DNA of 41,749 nucleotides from Bacillota bacterium (lineage in GTDB: Bacteria > Bacillota > Clostridia > Peptostreptococcales > Anaerovoracaceae), in assembly GCA_016293805.1 (NCBI GenBank), contig JAEDDI010000015.1, positions 1 through 41,749 of the forward strand. The letters are read 5' to 3'. This document shows positions 15,474-24,604 of this stretch, piece after piece (positions within the stretch are counted from its first letter, which is position 1; every line of letters begins with the position of its first letter). Below the pieces are notes generated by a model. The model saw only the letters and a list, made by a program, of their open reading frames with translations, had not been told where the DNA came from and made no database searches. The position numbers and the translations under genes were made by a program.

Positions 15474-16676
15474 ATGGAGATAATGATAATCGCACTGCTT
15501 TCGGTATGTGCAGTGCTTCTTATACTGGTGCTCGTGAGAGTATCCTCAGCGGGAAAGGGCGAATCCGCACTTAGAATAGAGAATATGCATCAGTTTAAGA
15601 TGATGAATGAGATGATTTCCGACGAACTCAGGAATCAGGCAGAGGCTCAGGACAGACGGCTTGCAGAGCTTAATACAAGGTTTTCAAGTTTTGCTGTGGA
15701 AAATGAACAGAAACTGGAACAGATAAGAAATACCACAGAGAAGAGAATATCCGGTCTGACAGAGGAAAACAGCAGACAGCTTGACAGGATGAGACAGACA
15801 GTGGATGAAAAACTTCAGTCAACACTGGAAGAGAGAATCGGGCAGTCGTTCAGGCTTGTGAGTGAAAGGCTTGAGGAAGTATATAAAGGGCTTGGGAAGA
15901 TGCAGAGTCTCGCTGACGGTGTCGGTGATTTAAAGAAGGTGCTTTCCAATGTCAAGACAAGAGGCGTGGTGGGAGAAATACAGCTGTCAGCAATACTTGA
16001 GCAGGTTCTTTCCCCCGACCAGTATGTCGAGAATGCTGCAACAAAAGCCGGTTCACAGGACAGGGTTGAATTTGCCATATGTCTTCCCGGTGACGGTGAA
16101 ACGTGTGTATATCTTCCTGTAGATGCTAAATTTCCTGCAGACAGGTACAGCGCTCTTGTCGATGCATACGAGAGCGGAAGCAGGGATGAAATTGAAAGAT
16201 GTGCCAGAGCGCTTGAGAAAGCACTGAAGGATTCGGCAAAGACAATACATATGAAATATGTTGATCCGCCGCACACAACAGACTTTGCCATAATGTTTCT
16301 TCCTTTTGAGGGTCTTTATGCAGAGGCATTGAGAATGGGCCTTGTCGATGTTCTTCAGAGAGAGTACAGGATAAGTATTGCAGGCCCTACAACTATGGCT
16401 GCACTTCTTAACAGCCTTCAGATGGGGTTCAGAACGCTTGCAATAGAAAAGCATTCAAGCGAAGTATGGGAAGTGCTCGGTGCAGTAAAGACAGAATTTG
16501 ACAAATTTGAGAATACGCTGAAGAAGGCTCAGGAGAAACTCAGCCAGGCAGGAAGTGAACTGGATCTGCTTGTAGGGACGAGGACAAATGTAATGAAAAG
16601 AAAACTCCGGTCTGTTGAGGCCCTTTCGGAAGACAGGGCGGCTGACATTCTGCGGAGCGATTATGAGGAGAACTAA
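15474..16676 (+). CDS. rmuC: RmuC family DNA recombination protein
   Basis: RmuC-type protein, linked in E. coli to suppression of inversions at short inverted repeats. It has an N-terminal membrane anchor (residues 4-22), a long coiled coil (about 30-150, rich in Glu/Arg/Gln heptads) and a predicted restriction-endonuclease-like core from about 165. The core contains KTRGVVGEIQLSAILEQVL, LPVDAKFPADRYSAL, a membrane-facing FAIMFLPFEGLYAEAL and SIAGPTTMAALLNSLQMGF. The ATG at 15474 has GGAGAGG five bases before it; the in-frame GTG at 15468 overlaps that site. The product is 400 residues. Its stop overlaps the next start by one base. Confidence 0.92.
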   Translation: MEIMIIALLSVCAVLLILVLVRVSSAGKGESALRIENMHQFKMMNEMISDELRNQAEAQDRRLAELNTRFSSFAVENEQKLEQIRNTTEKRISGLTEENSRQLDRMRQTVDEKLQSTLEERIGQSFRLVSERLEEVYKGLGKMQSLADGVGDLKKVLSNVKTRGVVGEIQLSAILEQVLSPDQYVENAATKAGSQDRVEFAICLPGDGETCVYLPVDAKFPADRYSALVDAYESGSRDEIERCARALEKALKDSAKTIHMKYVDPPHTTDFAIMFLPFEGLYAEALRMGLVDVLQREYRISIAGPTTMAALLNSLQMGFRTLAIEKHSSEVWEVLGAVKTEFDKFENTLKKAQEKLSQAGSELDLLVGTRTNVMKRKLRSVEALSEDRAADILRSDYEEN

Positions 16677-17374
16677 TGAGTATATATGCAATAGGAGATC
16701 CGCATCTTTCGTTCGATGAGAGACTGGATAAACCCATGGATATATTCGGAGATGCATGGGACAATCATGCAGAGAGACTAAAGGAAAACTGGATACGGGA
16801 AATAAAAGAGGATGATACTGTTATTCTTGCAGGTGACATATCATGGGGACTGACAAAGGATGAAGCTTATGCTGATTTTGAATGGCTTCATCAGCTTCCG
16901 GGCATGAAGGTAATCATTAAGGGAAATCATGACCTTTGGTGGACAGGAATAACCAGGCTAAACATGCTTTACGATGATATGTTTTTTCTGCAAAATACAT
17001 ATTATCCGGCTGAAGGCACAGCCATATGCGGAAGCAGGGGCTGGATATGTCCGGGATATGATGGTTTCACACCCCAGGATGAGAAGATATACAGGAGGGA
17101 ACTTCTGCGACTGGAAGCTTCGCTTAAAATGGCAAGAGATTCAGGGATTGAAGACATAATAGGGGTTCTTCATTATCCACCGACCAATGATAAACTGCAG
17201 AAATCAGGATTTACTGAACTGTTTGAAAAATACGGTGTAAGGAATGTTGTCTACGGACATCTTCACGGAAAGGATGCATACAGGAACGGACTTAATGCCA
17301 ATCTTAACGGCGTCAGGTATCAGCTCGTCAGTCTTGACTATATTGATGCGTGTCCTGTACTTTTAAAGGGGTGA
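16676..17374 (+). CDS. Calcineurin-like metallophosphoesterase (COG1768-like)
   Basis: Predicted two-metal phosphoesterase of 232 residues. Family motifs in order are AIGDPHLSFDE (DxH), LAGDISWG (GDxxWG), KGNHDLWW (GNHD), VLHYPPTND (H) and YGHLHGKDAY (GHxH). No signal peptide, so it is cytoplasmic. The substrate is not inferable; phosphodiester or nucleotide substrates are plausible. TAATG coupling with rmuC and close spacing to deoB (4 bases) place it in a DNA-maintenance and nucleoside-salvage operon. Confidence 0.85.
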   Translation: MSIYAIGDPHLSFDERLDKPMDIFGDAWDNHAERLKENWIREIKEDDTVILAGDISWGLTKDEAYADFEWLHQLPGMKVIIKGNHDLWWTGITRLNMLYDDMFFLQNTYYPAEGTAICGSRGWICPGYDGFTPQDEKIYRRELLRLEASLKMARDSGIEDIIGVLHYPPTNDKLQKSGFTELFEKYGVRNVVYGHLHGKDAYRNGLNANLNGVRYQLVSLDYIDACPVLLKG

Positions 17375-17378
17375 TTTT

Positions 17379-18563
17379 GTGAAAAAAGTAATACTTATAG
17401 TTACAGACAGTCTGGGTGTTGGAGCTCTGCCCGATGCGGCAGCATATAAAGATGAGGGAGCAGACACCTTCGGACATATTGCCGACAGTTTCGAAAAAGA
17501 GGGAATGGAACTTAAAATACCTAATCTTAAAAGACTTGGATTTTGCAATATCGAGGGGGCTGCAGGAGGAAGATTTGCGGCAGGTTTTCCTGAAGGTGCT
17601 TACGGAAGATGCATGGAACTTTCAAAGGGCAAGGATACTACAACAGGGCACTGGGAGATTGCAGGACTGATGACGACAGTTCCTTTTAAAACCTATCCTG
17701 ACGGATTTCCTAAAGAGTTCATGGATAAGTTTGAAGAGGCAATAGGTACGAAGACACTTGGCAACTATCCTGCTTCTGGAACGGAAATTATAGAGAAGCT
17801 GGGAGATGAGCATGAACGCACAGGAAAGCCGATAGTATATACATCGGCAGACAGTGTTTTTCAGATTGCTGCAAACACGGATGTTATTCCACTTGAGAGA
17901 CTTTATCAAATATGTGAGACAGCCAGAGAAATGCTTCATGGAGAATTTGCATGCGGCAGAGTTATTGCCAGACCTTATGTGAAGGTGGACGGAAAGAGAA
18001 AAAGAACAAGCGACAGACATGACTATTCTGTTACACCTCCTGAAGAGACGGCTCTGGACAAGCTGGTGAAAGCAGGAAAAACAGTATACTCTGTCGGCAA
18101 GATAAGGGATATTTTTAATGGAAGAGGCATTACAGACGGTGTCAAGACAAAGAGTAATATGGACGGTGTTGACAAGACCGTTTCGGCCATCGATATGGAC
18201 TTTGAAGGACTCATATTCACCAATCTTGTTGAATTCGATTCGGAGTACGGGCACAGGAGAGATCCTGTCGGATACGGCAGGGCAATTGAAGCGTTTGACG
18301 CCCGAATACCGGAGATAGTATCAGCAATGGGAAGAGACGATATGCTAATCATCTGTGCTGACCACGGAACAGATCCTGTGCATCATGGAACAGACCATAC
18401 AAGAGAGTATATACCTCTTGTTGTTTATGGTGAAGGCGTAAAACCTGTTAATCTCGGAACAAGAAGAAGTTTTGGAGATATAGGGGCTACAATATGTGAT
18501 GTTTTCGGCGCTGAAATGCCGATGTGCGGAGAAAGCTTCCTTGAGGAAATCAGAAAGGAATAA
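17379..18563 (+). CDS. deoB: Phosphopentomutase
   Basis: Moves phosphate between C1 and C5 of ribose or deoxyribose, linking nucleoside breakdown to central metabolism. The 394-residue protein belongs to the alkaline-phosphatase-like superfamily. TDSLGVGALPDA carries a metal-binding Asp, KGKDTTTGHWEIAG carries the catalytic Thr region, and CADHGTDPVHHGTDHTREY carries metal ligands. The start is GTG at 17379 after GGGGTGA. It stands next to the pyrimidine-nucleoside phosphorylase that feeds it. Confidence 0.96.
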   Translation: MKKVILIVTDSLGVGALPDAAAYKDEGADTFGHIADSFEKEGMELKIPNLKRLGFCNIEGAAGGRFAAGFPEGAYGRCMELSKGKDTTTGHWEIAGLMTTVPFKTYPDGFPKEFMDKFEEAIGTKTLGNYPASGTEIIEKLGDEHERTGKPIVYTSADSVFQIAANTDVIPLERLYQICETAREMLHGEFACGRVIARPYVKVDGKRKRTSDRHDYSVTPPEETALDKLVKAGKTVYSVGKIRDIFNGRGITDGVKTKSNMDGVDKTVSAIDMDFEGLIFTNLVEFDSEYGHRRDPVGYGRAIEAFDARIPEIVSAMGRDDMLIICADHGTDPVHHGTDHTREYIPLVVYGEGVKPVNLGTRRSFGDIGATICDVFGAEMPMCGESFLEEIRKE

Positions 18564-18568
18564 CTGTT

Positions 18569-19882
18569 ATGAATATGAATGAGCTGATAATCAAAAAGAG
18601 AGACGGCGGACGGCTGAATGAAAAAGAAATAAGATACTTCGTTGAAGGATATACCGGAGGCGTTATTCCTGACTATCAGGCATCAGCACTTCTCATGGCG
18701 GTCTATTTCAATGGACTAGACCATGATGAGACTGTTATTATGACAAAGGTTATGAGGGATTCGGGAGATGTTGTGAATCTGTCGGAGATACCTGGAATAA
18801 AAGTGGATAAGCACTCCACGGGAGGAGTAGGAGACAAGACCACCCTGATTGCCGGGCCTCTTACTGCAGCCTGCGGTGTGCCCGTTGCCAAGATGAGCGG
18901 AAGAGGACTGGGGTTCACAGGCGGAACTGTAGATAAACTTGAATCAATCAGAGGTTTCAGGACAGCAGTTGATGAAGATGATTTTCACAGTCAGATAAAG
19001 GAAATTGGAATTGCGGTAACAGGGCAGACAGCTCATGTGGCGCCTGCAGACAAGAAGATATATGCTCTGCGTGACGTTACGGGAACAGTTGACTGTCTCG
19101 GTCTTATTGCATCATCTGTTATGAGCAAGAAGCTCGCGTCCGGCTCAGATGCAATACTTCTGGATGTCAAGTGCGGAGACGGCGCCTTTATGGAGGATAT
19201 TGAGAGTGCAGAAGAACTGGCAAAGCTTATGTGTGAAATAGGCAATGCTGACGGCAAGCCGACTGCTGCAGTAATAACTGATATGAATCAGCCTCTTGGA
19301 AATGCTGTGGGAAACAGTCTGGAAGTGATTGAGGCCGTTGAGACTCTCAAGGGAAGAGGTCCGGAGGATATAACGGAACTGTCCGTATTCCTGGCAGGAT
19401 GCATGATATTTCTGGGAGGAAAAGCCCGAAGCAGGGAAGATGGAGTGAGAATGGCACGTGAGGCGCTTAACAGCGGAAGAGGTCTTTCAAAACTCGAGGA
19501 GATGATAGGCAGGCAGGGCGGAGATACCGGAGTGATATCAGATTACAGCCTGTTTGGAGAAGCACTTTGCAGAGCAGATCTTGTGGCCGATGCATCTTTA
19601 GCAGGATATATATATCAGATTAAGGCGAGGACAATAGGTATTGCATCGCAGCAGCTTGGAGCCGGACGAACCAGAAAAGAAGATTCAGTAGATATGAATG
19701 CGGGGATATATCTTCATAAAAAAGTCGGAGATGAGGTAAGAGAAGGCGATGTCATCGCAACACTTTATTCTGACGATGAAGAGAAACTGAAAGCAGGTCT
19801 TGAGAAAGCATCATCGGCATTTGTGATATCTACAGAACCTGCTGCAAGACCCGAAGTTATAAAAAAGGTTATAGGGATATAA
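18569..19882 (+). CDS. pdp: Pyrimidine-nucleoside / thymidine phosphorylase
   Basis: Phosphorolyses pyrimidine (deoxy)nucleosides to the base and (deoxy)ribose 1-phosphate, the substrate of the DeoB encoded upstream. Glycosyltransferase family III signatures are clear: KHSTGGVGDKTTLI, MSGRGLGFTGGTVDKLESI and SVMSKKLASGSDAI. The last lies near the residues that help separate the uridine/thymidine (Pdp) and thymidine-only (DeoA) forms, but I cannot settle which. Length 437 is normal. ATGs at 18569 and 18575 are both possible; AAGGAA at 18556 gives little help. The reading frame resumes open after the stop (see findings). Confidence 0.93.
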   Translation: MNMNELIIKKRDGGRLNEKEIRYFVEGYTGGVIPDYQASALLMAVYFNGLDHDETVIMTKVMRDSGDVVNLSEIPGIKVDKHSTGGVGDKTTLIAGPLTAACGVPVAKMSGRGLGFTGGTVDKLESIRGFRTAVDEDDFHSQIKEIGIAVTGQTAHVAPADKKIYALRDVTGTVDCLGLIASSVMSKKLASGSDAILLDVKCGDGAFMEDIESAEELAKLMCEIGNADGKPTAAVITDMNQPLGNAVGNSLEVIEAVETLKGRGPEDITELSVFLAGCMIFLGGKARSREDGVRMAREALNSGRGLSKLEEMIGRQGGDTGVISDYSLFGEALCRADLVADASLAGYIYQIKARTIGIASQQLGAGRTRKEDSVDMNAGIYLHKKVGDEVREGDVIATLYSDDEEKLKAGLEKASSAFVISTEPAARPEVIKKVIGI

Positions 19883-20047
19883 CAGATAATACATGAGATT
19901 ACATACGTAGAAAGCCACTGCATCAGGAAGTCAGAGGAGGAGTAAAGCTTTTGCTCCGAATATATCGGATATCCTGAAAAAAGAATAAGCGATCCTGAGA
20001 AAGAGAATAAAATCATAAAAGAGTATCTTAAGAGAGCCTCAAATAAA

Positions 20048-20069
20048 CAGCACCCGTGAAAGGGTGCTG
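20048..20069. terminator. Terminator hairpin between convergent genes
   Basis: An 8-bp stem (CAGCACCC at 20048-20055, GGGTGCTG at 20062-20069) with a six-base loop. On the minus strand it is followed by a T-rich TTTATTT tail, so it fits best as the terminator of the DMT transporter. On the plus strand it may also stop the rmuC-pdp transcript, although the tail there is poorer. Confidence 0.7.
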
Positions 20070-20093
20070 AATTTGATGCTGTTTGTGTAATTA

Positions 20094-20969
20094 TTACTGT
20101 GAACAGCCCTTCTTTGAGAATACAATTACCGATATAATGATTATAGCTCCTCCGGCAACAGTTCCGAGTCCGGGGACTTCATGAAGCATTATTATACCGA
20201 TAACAGTAGCAATTAAAGGATTGATAAACAGATAATTTGTTGCTATGCTTGTTCTGTCGGCAAGGCTGATTGCCATAGCCCACAGACAGTATGCAATAGC
20301 ACTTGGAAACACACCGAGATATATGCATGCCATTACTGCCTGCGTATCTGCAGTGAGCATATCGGATATACCGGACGGAAGAAAGAACACAAGCTGAACA
20401 GCCCCTGCGACTGCAGCATATGTAACGATTTCCATAGCTGTGTACCCAAGTTCCGACAGTTTTCTGGTGATTATGTTGTATGCGGCAAAAAGAGTTGCAC
20501 TTATAAACATCCAGACAGCACCGGTGGAAACAGAAATGCCGCTGTCCCACATGATTAGTATGACTACACCTGCAAATGCGCAGAACATGGATATCCAGCC
20601 TGTTTTGTTGATTCTCTCTTTGTATATGAGATATACGCCGATTGAAGTAGATATAGGTGTTGTGGCACATATAATACTTCCGGTTGATGAATCAAGAGTT
20701 TCAAGACCCAGGTTGAAGAATATGAAATACAGTGAGAATCCTGTTATACCGGCAGCAAAAAACCAGAGCAGATCTTTTTTGCAGAATGGTTTTCTCATTC
20801 CGGTCACTATTCCTATTACTGCAAAAATAACAGCTGCCAGAATACATCTGATGGCGCCAAGACCGTATGAGCCGATCTGGCCGTCAATTATTCTGGTGAA
20901 AGGAAAACCGGAGCCCCATAACAGAACTGTGAAAAATGCGAATAAATGAACTTTTAAGTTTTTAATCAT
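20094..20969 (-). CDS. DMT superfamily (EamA) transporter
   Basis: Integral membrane protein of 291 residues with ten predicted membrane helices arranged as two EamA repeats. The first repeat begins LFAFFTVLLWGSGFPFTRII and the second begins near residue 150 with GAVWMFISATLFAAYNIITRKL. LGVFPSAIAYCLWAMAISLADRTSIATNYLFINPLIATVIGIIMLHE is the typical end of repeat two. Members export or import amino acids, drugs or other metabolites; no substrate can be read from the sequence. ATG at 20969 follows GGAGG on the minus strand. It is a single-gene unit between two plus-strand operons. Confidence 0.88.
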   Translation of the reverse strand: MIKNLKVHLFAFFTVLLWGSGFPFTRIIDGQIGSYGLGAIRCILAAVIFAVIGIVTGMRKPFCKKDLLWFFAAGITGFSLYFIFFNLGLETLDSSTGSIICATTPISTSIGVYLIYKERINKTGWISMFCAFAGVVILIMWDSGISVSTGAVWMFISATLFAAYNIITRKLSELGYTAMEIVTYAAVAGAVQLVFFLPSGISDMLTADTQAVMACIYLGVFPSAIAYCLWAMAISLADRTSIATNYLFINPLIATVIGIIMLHEVPGLGTVAGGAIIIISVIVFSKKGCSQ

Positions 20970-21001
20970 AGCTTACCTCCGATAGTCAACATTATCATTG
21001 T

Positions 21002-21007
21002 ATTATA
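21002..21007 (-). promoter_or_regulatory. Candidate -10 box for the DMT transporter
   Basis: TATAAT on the minus strand, 33 bases upstream of the start codon at 20969. The -35 region is weak (GACAAT- or CAGACA-like). It lies in the divergent gap shared with the M18 aminopeptidase, where a TATACT (21006-21011) on the plus strand overlaps it. Confidence 0.35.
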
Positions 21008-21080
21008 TACTATGTCGGACATAAATTGTCTGTTTTTTTAAGATTATCGTGAGCAGGCAGGATACGAGGAGGAAATTACA

Positions 21081-22448
21081 ATGGAATTAAAGTACAACGG
21101 AAAGAATGTATACAGAGAAGGAGTGTCTGCAGAGGAAATTAATCTGTTCTGTGAAGGCTATAAAGCATTTCTTGACAAGGGAAAGACAGAAAGACAGTGT
21201 GCGGCTCTTGCAGAGAAAGAATTGGAGGCACTCGGATTTAAAAGATATACCGGAGAAAAGATGATTCCCGGAGAAAAATATTATTACATATACAAGAATA
21301 AGGTTGTGGCGGCAATCGCTGCAGGAAGAAAAGGTATCGAAGAAGGTATCAGCCTTATAGCAGCGCATATCGACAGCCCGAGGCTTGATCTGAAGCCGAA
21401 CCCGGTATATGAAGACTCAGATATATGCATGATAAAAACCCATTACTACGGCGGAGTAAAGAAGTATCAGTGGACAACCGTTCCTCTTATGCTGACAGGA
21501 GTAATAGTAAAGGGAAATGGTGAGAAAGTTGAGGTAAGTATAGGCGGCAGGGATGAGGACCCTGTATTCTATATATCAGATCTTCTTCCGCATCTTGCAT
21601 CATCACAGATGGACAGGAAACTCAAGGATGGAATCAAGGGTGAAGAACTGAATGTTATAGCCGGAACAGTTCCATATATATCTGACGGTGAGGAAATACA
21701 AAAGCCAGTCAAGGAAAACATACTTCATATCCTAAACGAGATGTACGGAATAATTGAAGAGGATCTTCTCACTGCTGAACTTACATTTGTGCCTGCCCTT
21801 CGCGCACGCGATACAGGTTTTGACAGAAGCATGGTTGCGGCATATGGTCAGGATGACAAGGTGTGTGCATATACTTCTATGAAAGCTCTTGAGGATATTG
21901 AAAACCCGGAAAAAACATGTATATGCATATGGGCTGACAAGGAAGAGATAGGTTCAATGGGAGTTACAGGCATGCAGTCGGATTTTCTTGTAAATTTTCT
22001 GGGAAGGATGGCGGAATCAGAAAACGTATCGCTTTACGATGTTCTTGACAATTCAGTTTGTCTTTCGGCTGATGTGGATGCGGCATTTGATCCTACATAC
22101 AGGCAGGTATATGATCAGAACAATTCCGCAAGGCTTGGCGGTGGTATTATCCTGACCAAGTATACAGGGGCAAGAGGCAAATCAGGCACATCAGATGCCG
22201 CATGTGAGACTGCTGCCAGAGTCAGAAAGATATTCAATGATAATGGAGTTGTATGGCAGATAGGAGAGCTCGGCAAGGTTGATGAAGGCGGCGGCGGTAC
22301 TGTTGCACAGTTTATTGCAAACAGAGGAATAGACACAATAGACTGCGGCGTTGGAGTTATATCCATGCATGCACCGTATGAGGTGACTGCAAAATCAGAT
22401 GTATATATGGCATACAGAGGATACAGAGCATTTTTTGAGGCTGAATAA
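21081..22448 (+). CDS. M18 family aspartyl aminopeptidase
   Basis: Cytosolic metallo-aminopeptidase of 455 residues that removes N-terminal acidic (or sometimes neutral) residues; usually a large dodecamer. Metal and catalytic residues lie in IAAHIDSPRLDLKP (HxD, near 95), ADKEEIGSMG (the Glu-Glu pair, near 287), LSADVDAAFDP and HAPYEVTAKSDVYMAYR (last metal-binding His, near 430). ATG follows GAGGAGG. The stop overlaps the ABC-F start (TAATG). Confidence 0.93.
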   Translation: MELKYNGKNVYREGVSAEEINLFCEGYKAFLDKGKTERQCAALAEKELEALGFKRYTGEKMIPGEKYYYIYKNKVVAAIAAGRKGIEEGISLIAAHIDSPRLDLKPNPVYEDSDICMIKTHYYGGVKKYQWTTVPLMLTGVIVKGNGEKVEVSIGGRDEDPVFYISDLLPHLASSQMDRKLKDGIKGEELNVIAGTVPYISDGEEIQKPVKENILHILNEMYGIIEEDLLTAELTFVPALRARDTGFDRSMVAAYGQDDKVCAYTSMKALEDIENPEKTCICIWADKEEIGSMGVTGMQSDFLVNFLGRMAESENVSLYDVLDNSVCLSADVDAAFDPTYRQVYDQNNSARLGGGIILTKYTGARGKSGTSDAACETAARVRKIFNDNGVVWQIGELGKVDEGGGGTVAQFIANRGIDTIDCGVGVISMHAPYEVTAKSDVYMAYRGYRAFFEAE

Positions 22449-24235
22449 TGATATTACTTAATGCGGAGCATATTAAAAAAAACTATACAGAAAAAACGCT
22501 TCTTGAAGATGTCTCAATCAGTATATTCGAGGGAGACAAGATAGGCCTTGTAGGAGTCAATGGAAGTGGAAAATCAACGCTTCTGAAGATACTTGCAGGG
22601 GTTATGGATGAAGATGAAGGAACAGTTACAAGGAACAGAATGCTGAGAATCGGATATCTTCCCCAGAATCCTGCATATGACGGAAACCTGACTGTAATGG
22701 AGCAGGCTGCTGAATATACAGACAATGCACCTGATTATCTGATCAGAACATATCTGAACAGAACAGGGATAACTGAGCATGATGCACTTATGGGCCGGCT
22801 TTCTGGCGGACAGAGAAAGAGAGTGGCACTTGCCTGTGTTCTTTTAAAGGAGACGAATCTTCTGATACTTGACGAGCCTACAAATCATATGGACATCCAT
22901 ATTACAGAATGGCTTGAGCAGCAGCTTGATGAATACAAGGGTGCAGTTGTGATGATAACTCATGACAGATACTTTCTTGAAAGAATTACAGACAGGATAT
23001 GTGAAATAGAGAAGGGAAGGCTTGTATCATACGAAGGCAGCTATGACAGTTTTCTTGAGCAGAAGGCAGCAAGACTTGAAATGGCAAAAGCCACAGAACG
23101 GAAACGGGCTGCAATATACAGGAAAGAGCTCAGGTGGATAAGGTGGTCGGCTCCTGCGAGAACAACCAAGGCAAAAGGAAGAATTAAAAGATTTCACCAG
23201 CTTGAAGAAAACAGGGAGACATTCGATGATCCGCACATGGAGATAGGAACAGTAAGTTCAAGACTTGGAAAGAAGATTATCGAGATAAAAGGCATTTCCA
23301 AATCCTACGGCGACAGGAAACTGATTGATGATTTCAGCTATATGATTCTCCGTAATGACAGGATAGGAATAGTCGGTGACAACGGATGCGGAAAGACAAC
23401 TCTCCTTCGGATTATAATGGGTGAGGCTGAACCGGACTGCGGAACAGTTGAAACAGGTGATACTGTCAGAATCGGATATTTTTCGCAGGAATCCTCTGAA
23501 CTTGATGATTCTGCGAGAGTAATAAAATATATTGAAAGCATCGCGGAAAATGTGAAGACGGAAGATGGATATCTTTCTGCCTCGCAGATGCTGGAGAGAT
23601 TCCTTTTTCCTTCATATATGCACAGTGTGGAGATCGGAAGGCTTTCGGGAGGAGAGAAGAGAAGGCTTTATCTTCTGAGTATTCTTATGCAGGCGCCCAA
23701 TGTTCTCATACTGGACGAGCCGACCAATGATCTTGACATTGATACTTTAACTGTCCTTGAGGATTATCTTGATGATTTCCCGGGAGCGGTCATAGCAGTT
23801 TCCCATGACAGGTATTTTCTTGACAGACTGGCCGTAAGAACATTCGCATTCGAAAAGAACGGCCGTATCGGACATTATACCGGGGGATACAGTAAATACA
23901 TGAACGAAAAGGAAGCGGAAGAAGACAGGCTGCCTGAGAAACAGGTCAGAGAGTGTGTTTCGTCAAAACCTGTTCAGAAGATGAAAAAACTGAGATTCAC
24001 ATTCAGCGAGCAGAGAGAGTATGAGACCATCGAATCGGATATAGAGAGAATAGAGAAGGAAATTTCTGATGTTGAAGCGGCAGTTCTTGAGCATTCATCT
24101 GATTTTGAAATGCTCAGAGAACTTGGAGAGCGTAAAGAAATGCTTGATAATGAACTCATGGAAAAGATGGACAGATGGGAGTATCTGAATGAACTTGCTG
24201 TGAGGATTGAAAGAGGAGAAATGGTGGAGGTTTAA
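22448..24235 (+). CDS. ABC-F family ATPase (Uup-like)
   Basis: Soluble protein with two ATP-binding cassettes and no membrane domain. Members act on the ribosome (translation factors or antibiotic protection) or, for Uup, on DNA and ribosome assembly. Cassette 1: GVNGSGKSTLL (about 37), LSGGQRKRVALA (about 117), LLILDEPTNHMD. The inter-cassette linker (about 200-265) is rich in Arg/Lys (RKELRWIRWSAPARTTKAKGRI). Cassette 2: GDNGCGKTTLL (about 311), LSGGEKRRLYLLS (about 398), VLILDEPTNDLD. A C-terminal coiled coil (about 515-595) matches the Uup subgroup. Length 595 fits. A resistance role is not supported. Confidence 0.92.
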   Translation: MILLNAEHIKKNYTEKTLLEDVSISIFEGDKIGLVGVNGSGKSTLLKILAGVMDEDEGTVTRNRMLRIGYLPQNPAYDGNLTVMEQAAEYTDNAPDYLIRTYLNRTGITEHDALMGRLSGGQRKRVALACVLLKETNLLILDEPTNHMDIHITEWLEQQLDEYKGAVVMITHDRYFLERITDRICEIEKGRLVSYEGSYDSFLEQKAARLEMAKATERKRAAIYRKELRWIRWSAPARTTKAKGRIKRFHQLEENRETFDDPHMEIGTVSSRLGKKIIEIKGISKSYGDRKLIDDFSYMILRNDRIGIVGDNGCGKTTLLRIIMGEAEPDCGTVETGDTVRIGYFSQESSELDDSARVIKYIESIAENVKTEDGYLSASQMLERFLFPSYMHSVEIGRLSGGEKRRLYLLSILMQAPNVLILDEPTNDLDIDTLTVLEDYLDDFPGAVIAVSHDRYFLDRLAVRTFAFEKNGRIGHYTGGYSKYMNEKEAEEDRLPEKQVRECVSSKPVQKMKKLRFTFSEQREYETIESDIERIEKEISDVEAAVLEHSSDFEMLRELGERKEMLDNELMEKMDRWEYLNELAVRIERGEMVEV

Positions 24236-24237
24236 CA

Positions 24238-24570
24238 GTGATATTCAAAAAAGATGATGTTGAAGAGAAGATTCTTCCTGAGTTTTTCGGAGGAGAAAAA
24301 GAACTTAGAGCAAGGCTTTATGTCGGAGAGCTTGGCAAGATACTGACAAGTGCAGTACTTTCGGCCGGAGCATCCATAGGTGAGCATACTCACACTGACA
24401 GCAGTGAGATAATATATATTATCTCAGGCTGCGGAACTGCATCAGATGACGGCACAGAGTATGATGTTCAGGCAGGTGATGTAATATACTGTCCGAAGGG
24501 ACATTCCCACGGACTTAGAAATACCGGCAAAGAAGATATAGTATTTTTTGCAGCAGTTCCAAAACAGTAG
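24238..24570 (+). CDS. Single-domain cupin protein
   Basis: Small beta-barrel protein of 110 residues with both cupin motifs: GEHTHTDSSEIIYIISGCG (metal-binding His, His, Glu) and PKGHSHGLRN (last His). The start is GTG at 24238, following GGAGG at the end of the ABC-F gene. The ligand or reaction is not predictable; sugar or metabolite binding is common in single cupins. It is the last gene of the M18-ABC-F unit and lies just upstream of the hydrogenase-maturation leader. Confidence 0.87.
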   Translation: MIFKKDDVEEKILPEFFGGEKELRARLYVGELGKILTSAVLSAGASIGEHTHTDSSEIIYIISGCGTASDDGTEYDVQAGDVIYCPKGHSHGLRNTGKEDIVFFAAVPKQ

Positions 24571-24589
24571 ATACAAACGGGAAACAGTG

Positions 24590-24598
24590 TGATATAAT
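24590..24598 (+). promoter_or_regulatory. Extended -10 promoter for hydrogenase-maturation operon
   Basis: TGATATAAT with TATAAT at 24593-24598. The -35 match is poor. The predicted start near 24605 gives a leader of about 104 bases that contains a terminator before the first gene. Confidence 0.55.
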
Positions 24599-24604
24599 GT
24601 ATTC

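Noticed and set aside
20983..21011. Plus-strand promoter TAGTCA-17-TATACT for the M18 aminopeptidase gene
   Set aside because: Both boxes are only partial matches and they overlap the minus-strand -10 box; noted but not strong enough to list as a separate feature.
22448..24235. ABC-F protein as an antibiotic resistance determinant
   Set aside because: The C-terminal coiled coil and linker match the Uup-like housekeeping type; nothing specific to ribosome-protection ABC-F proteins could be recognised.
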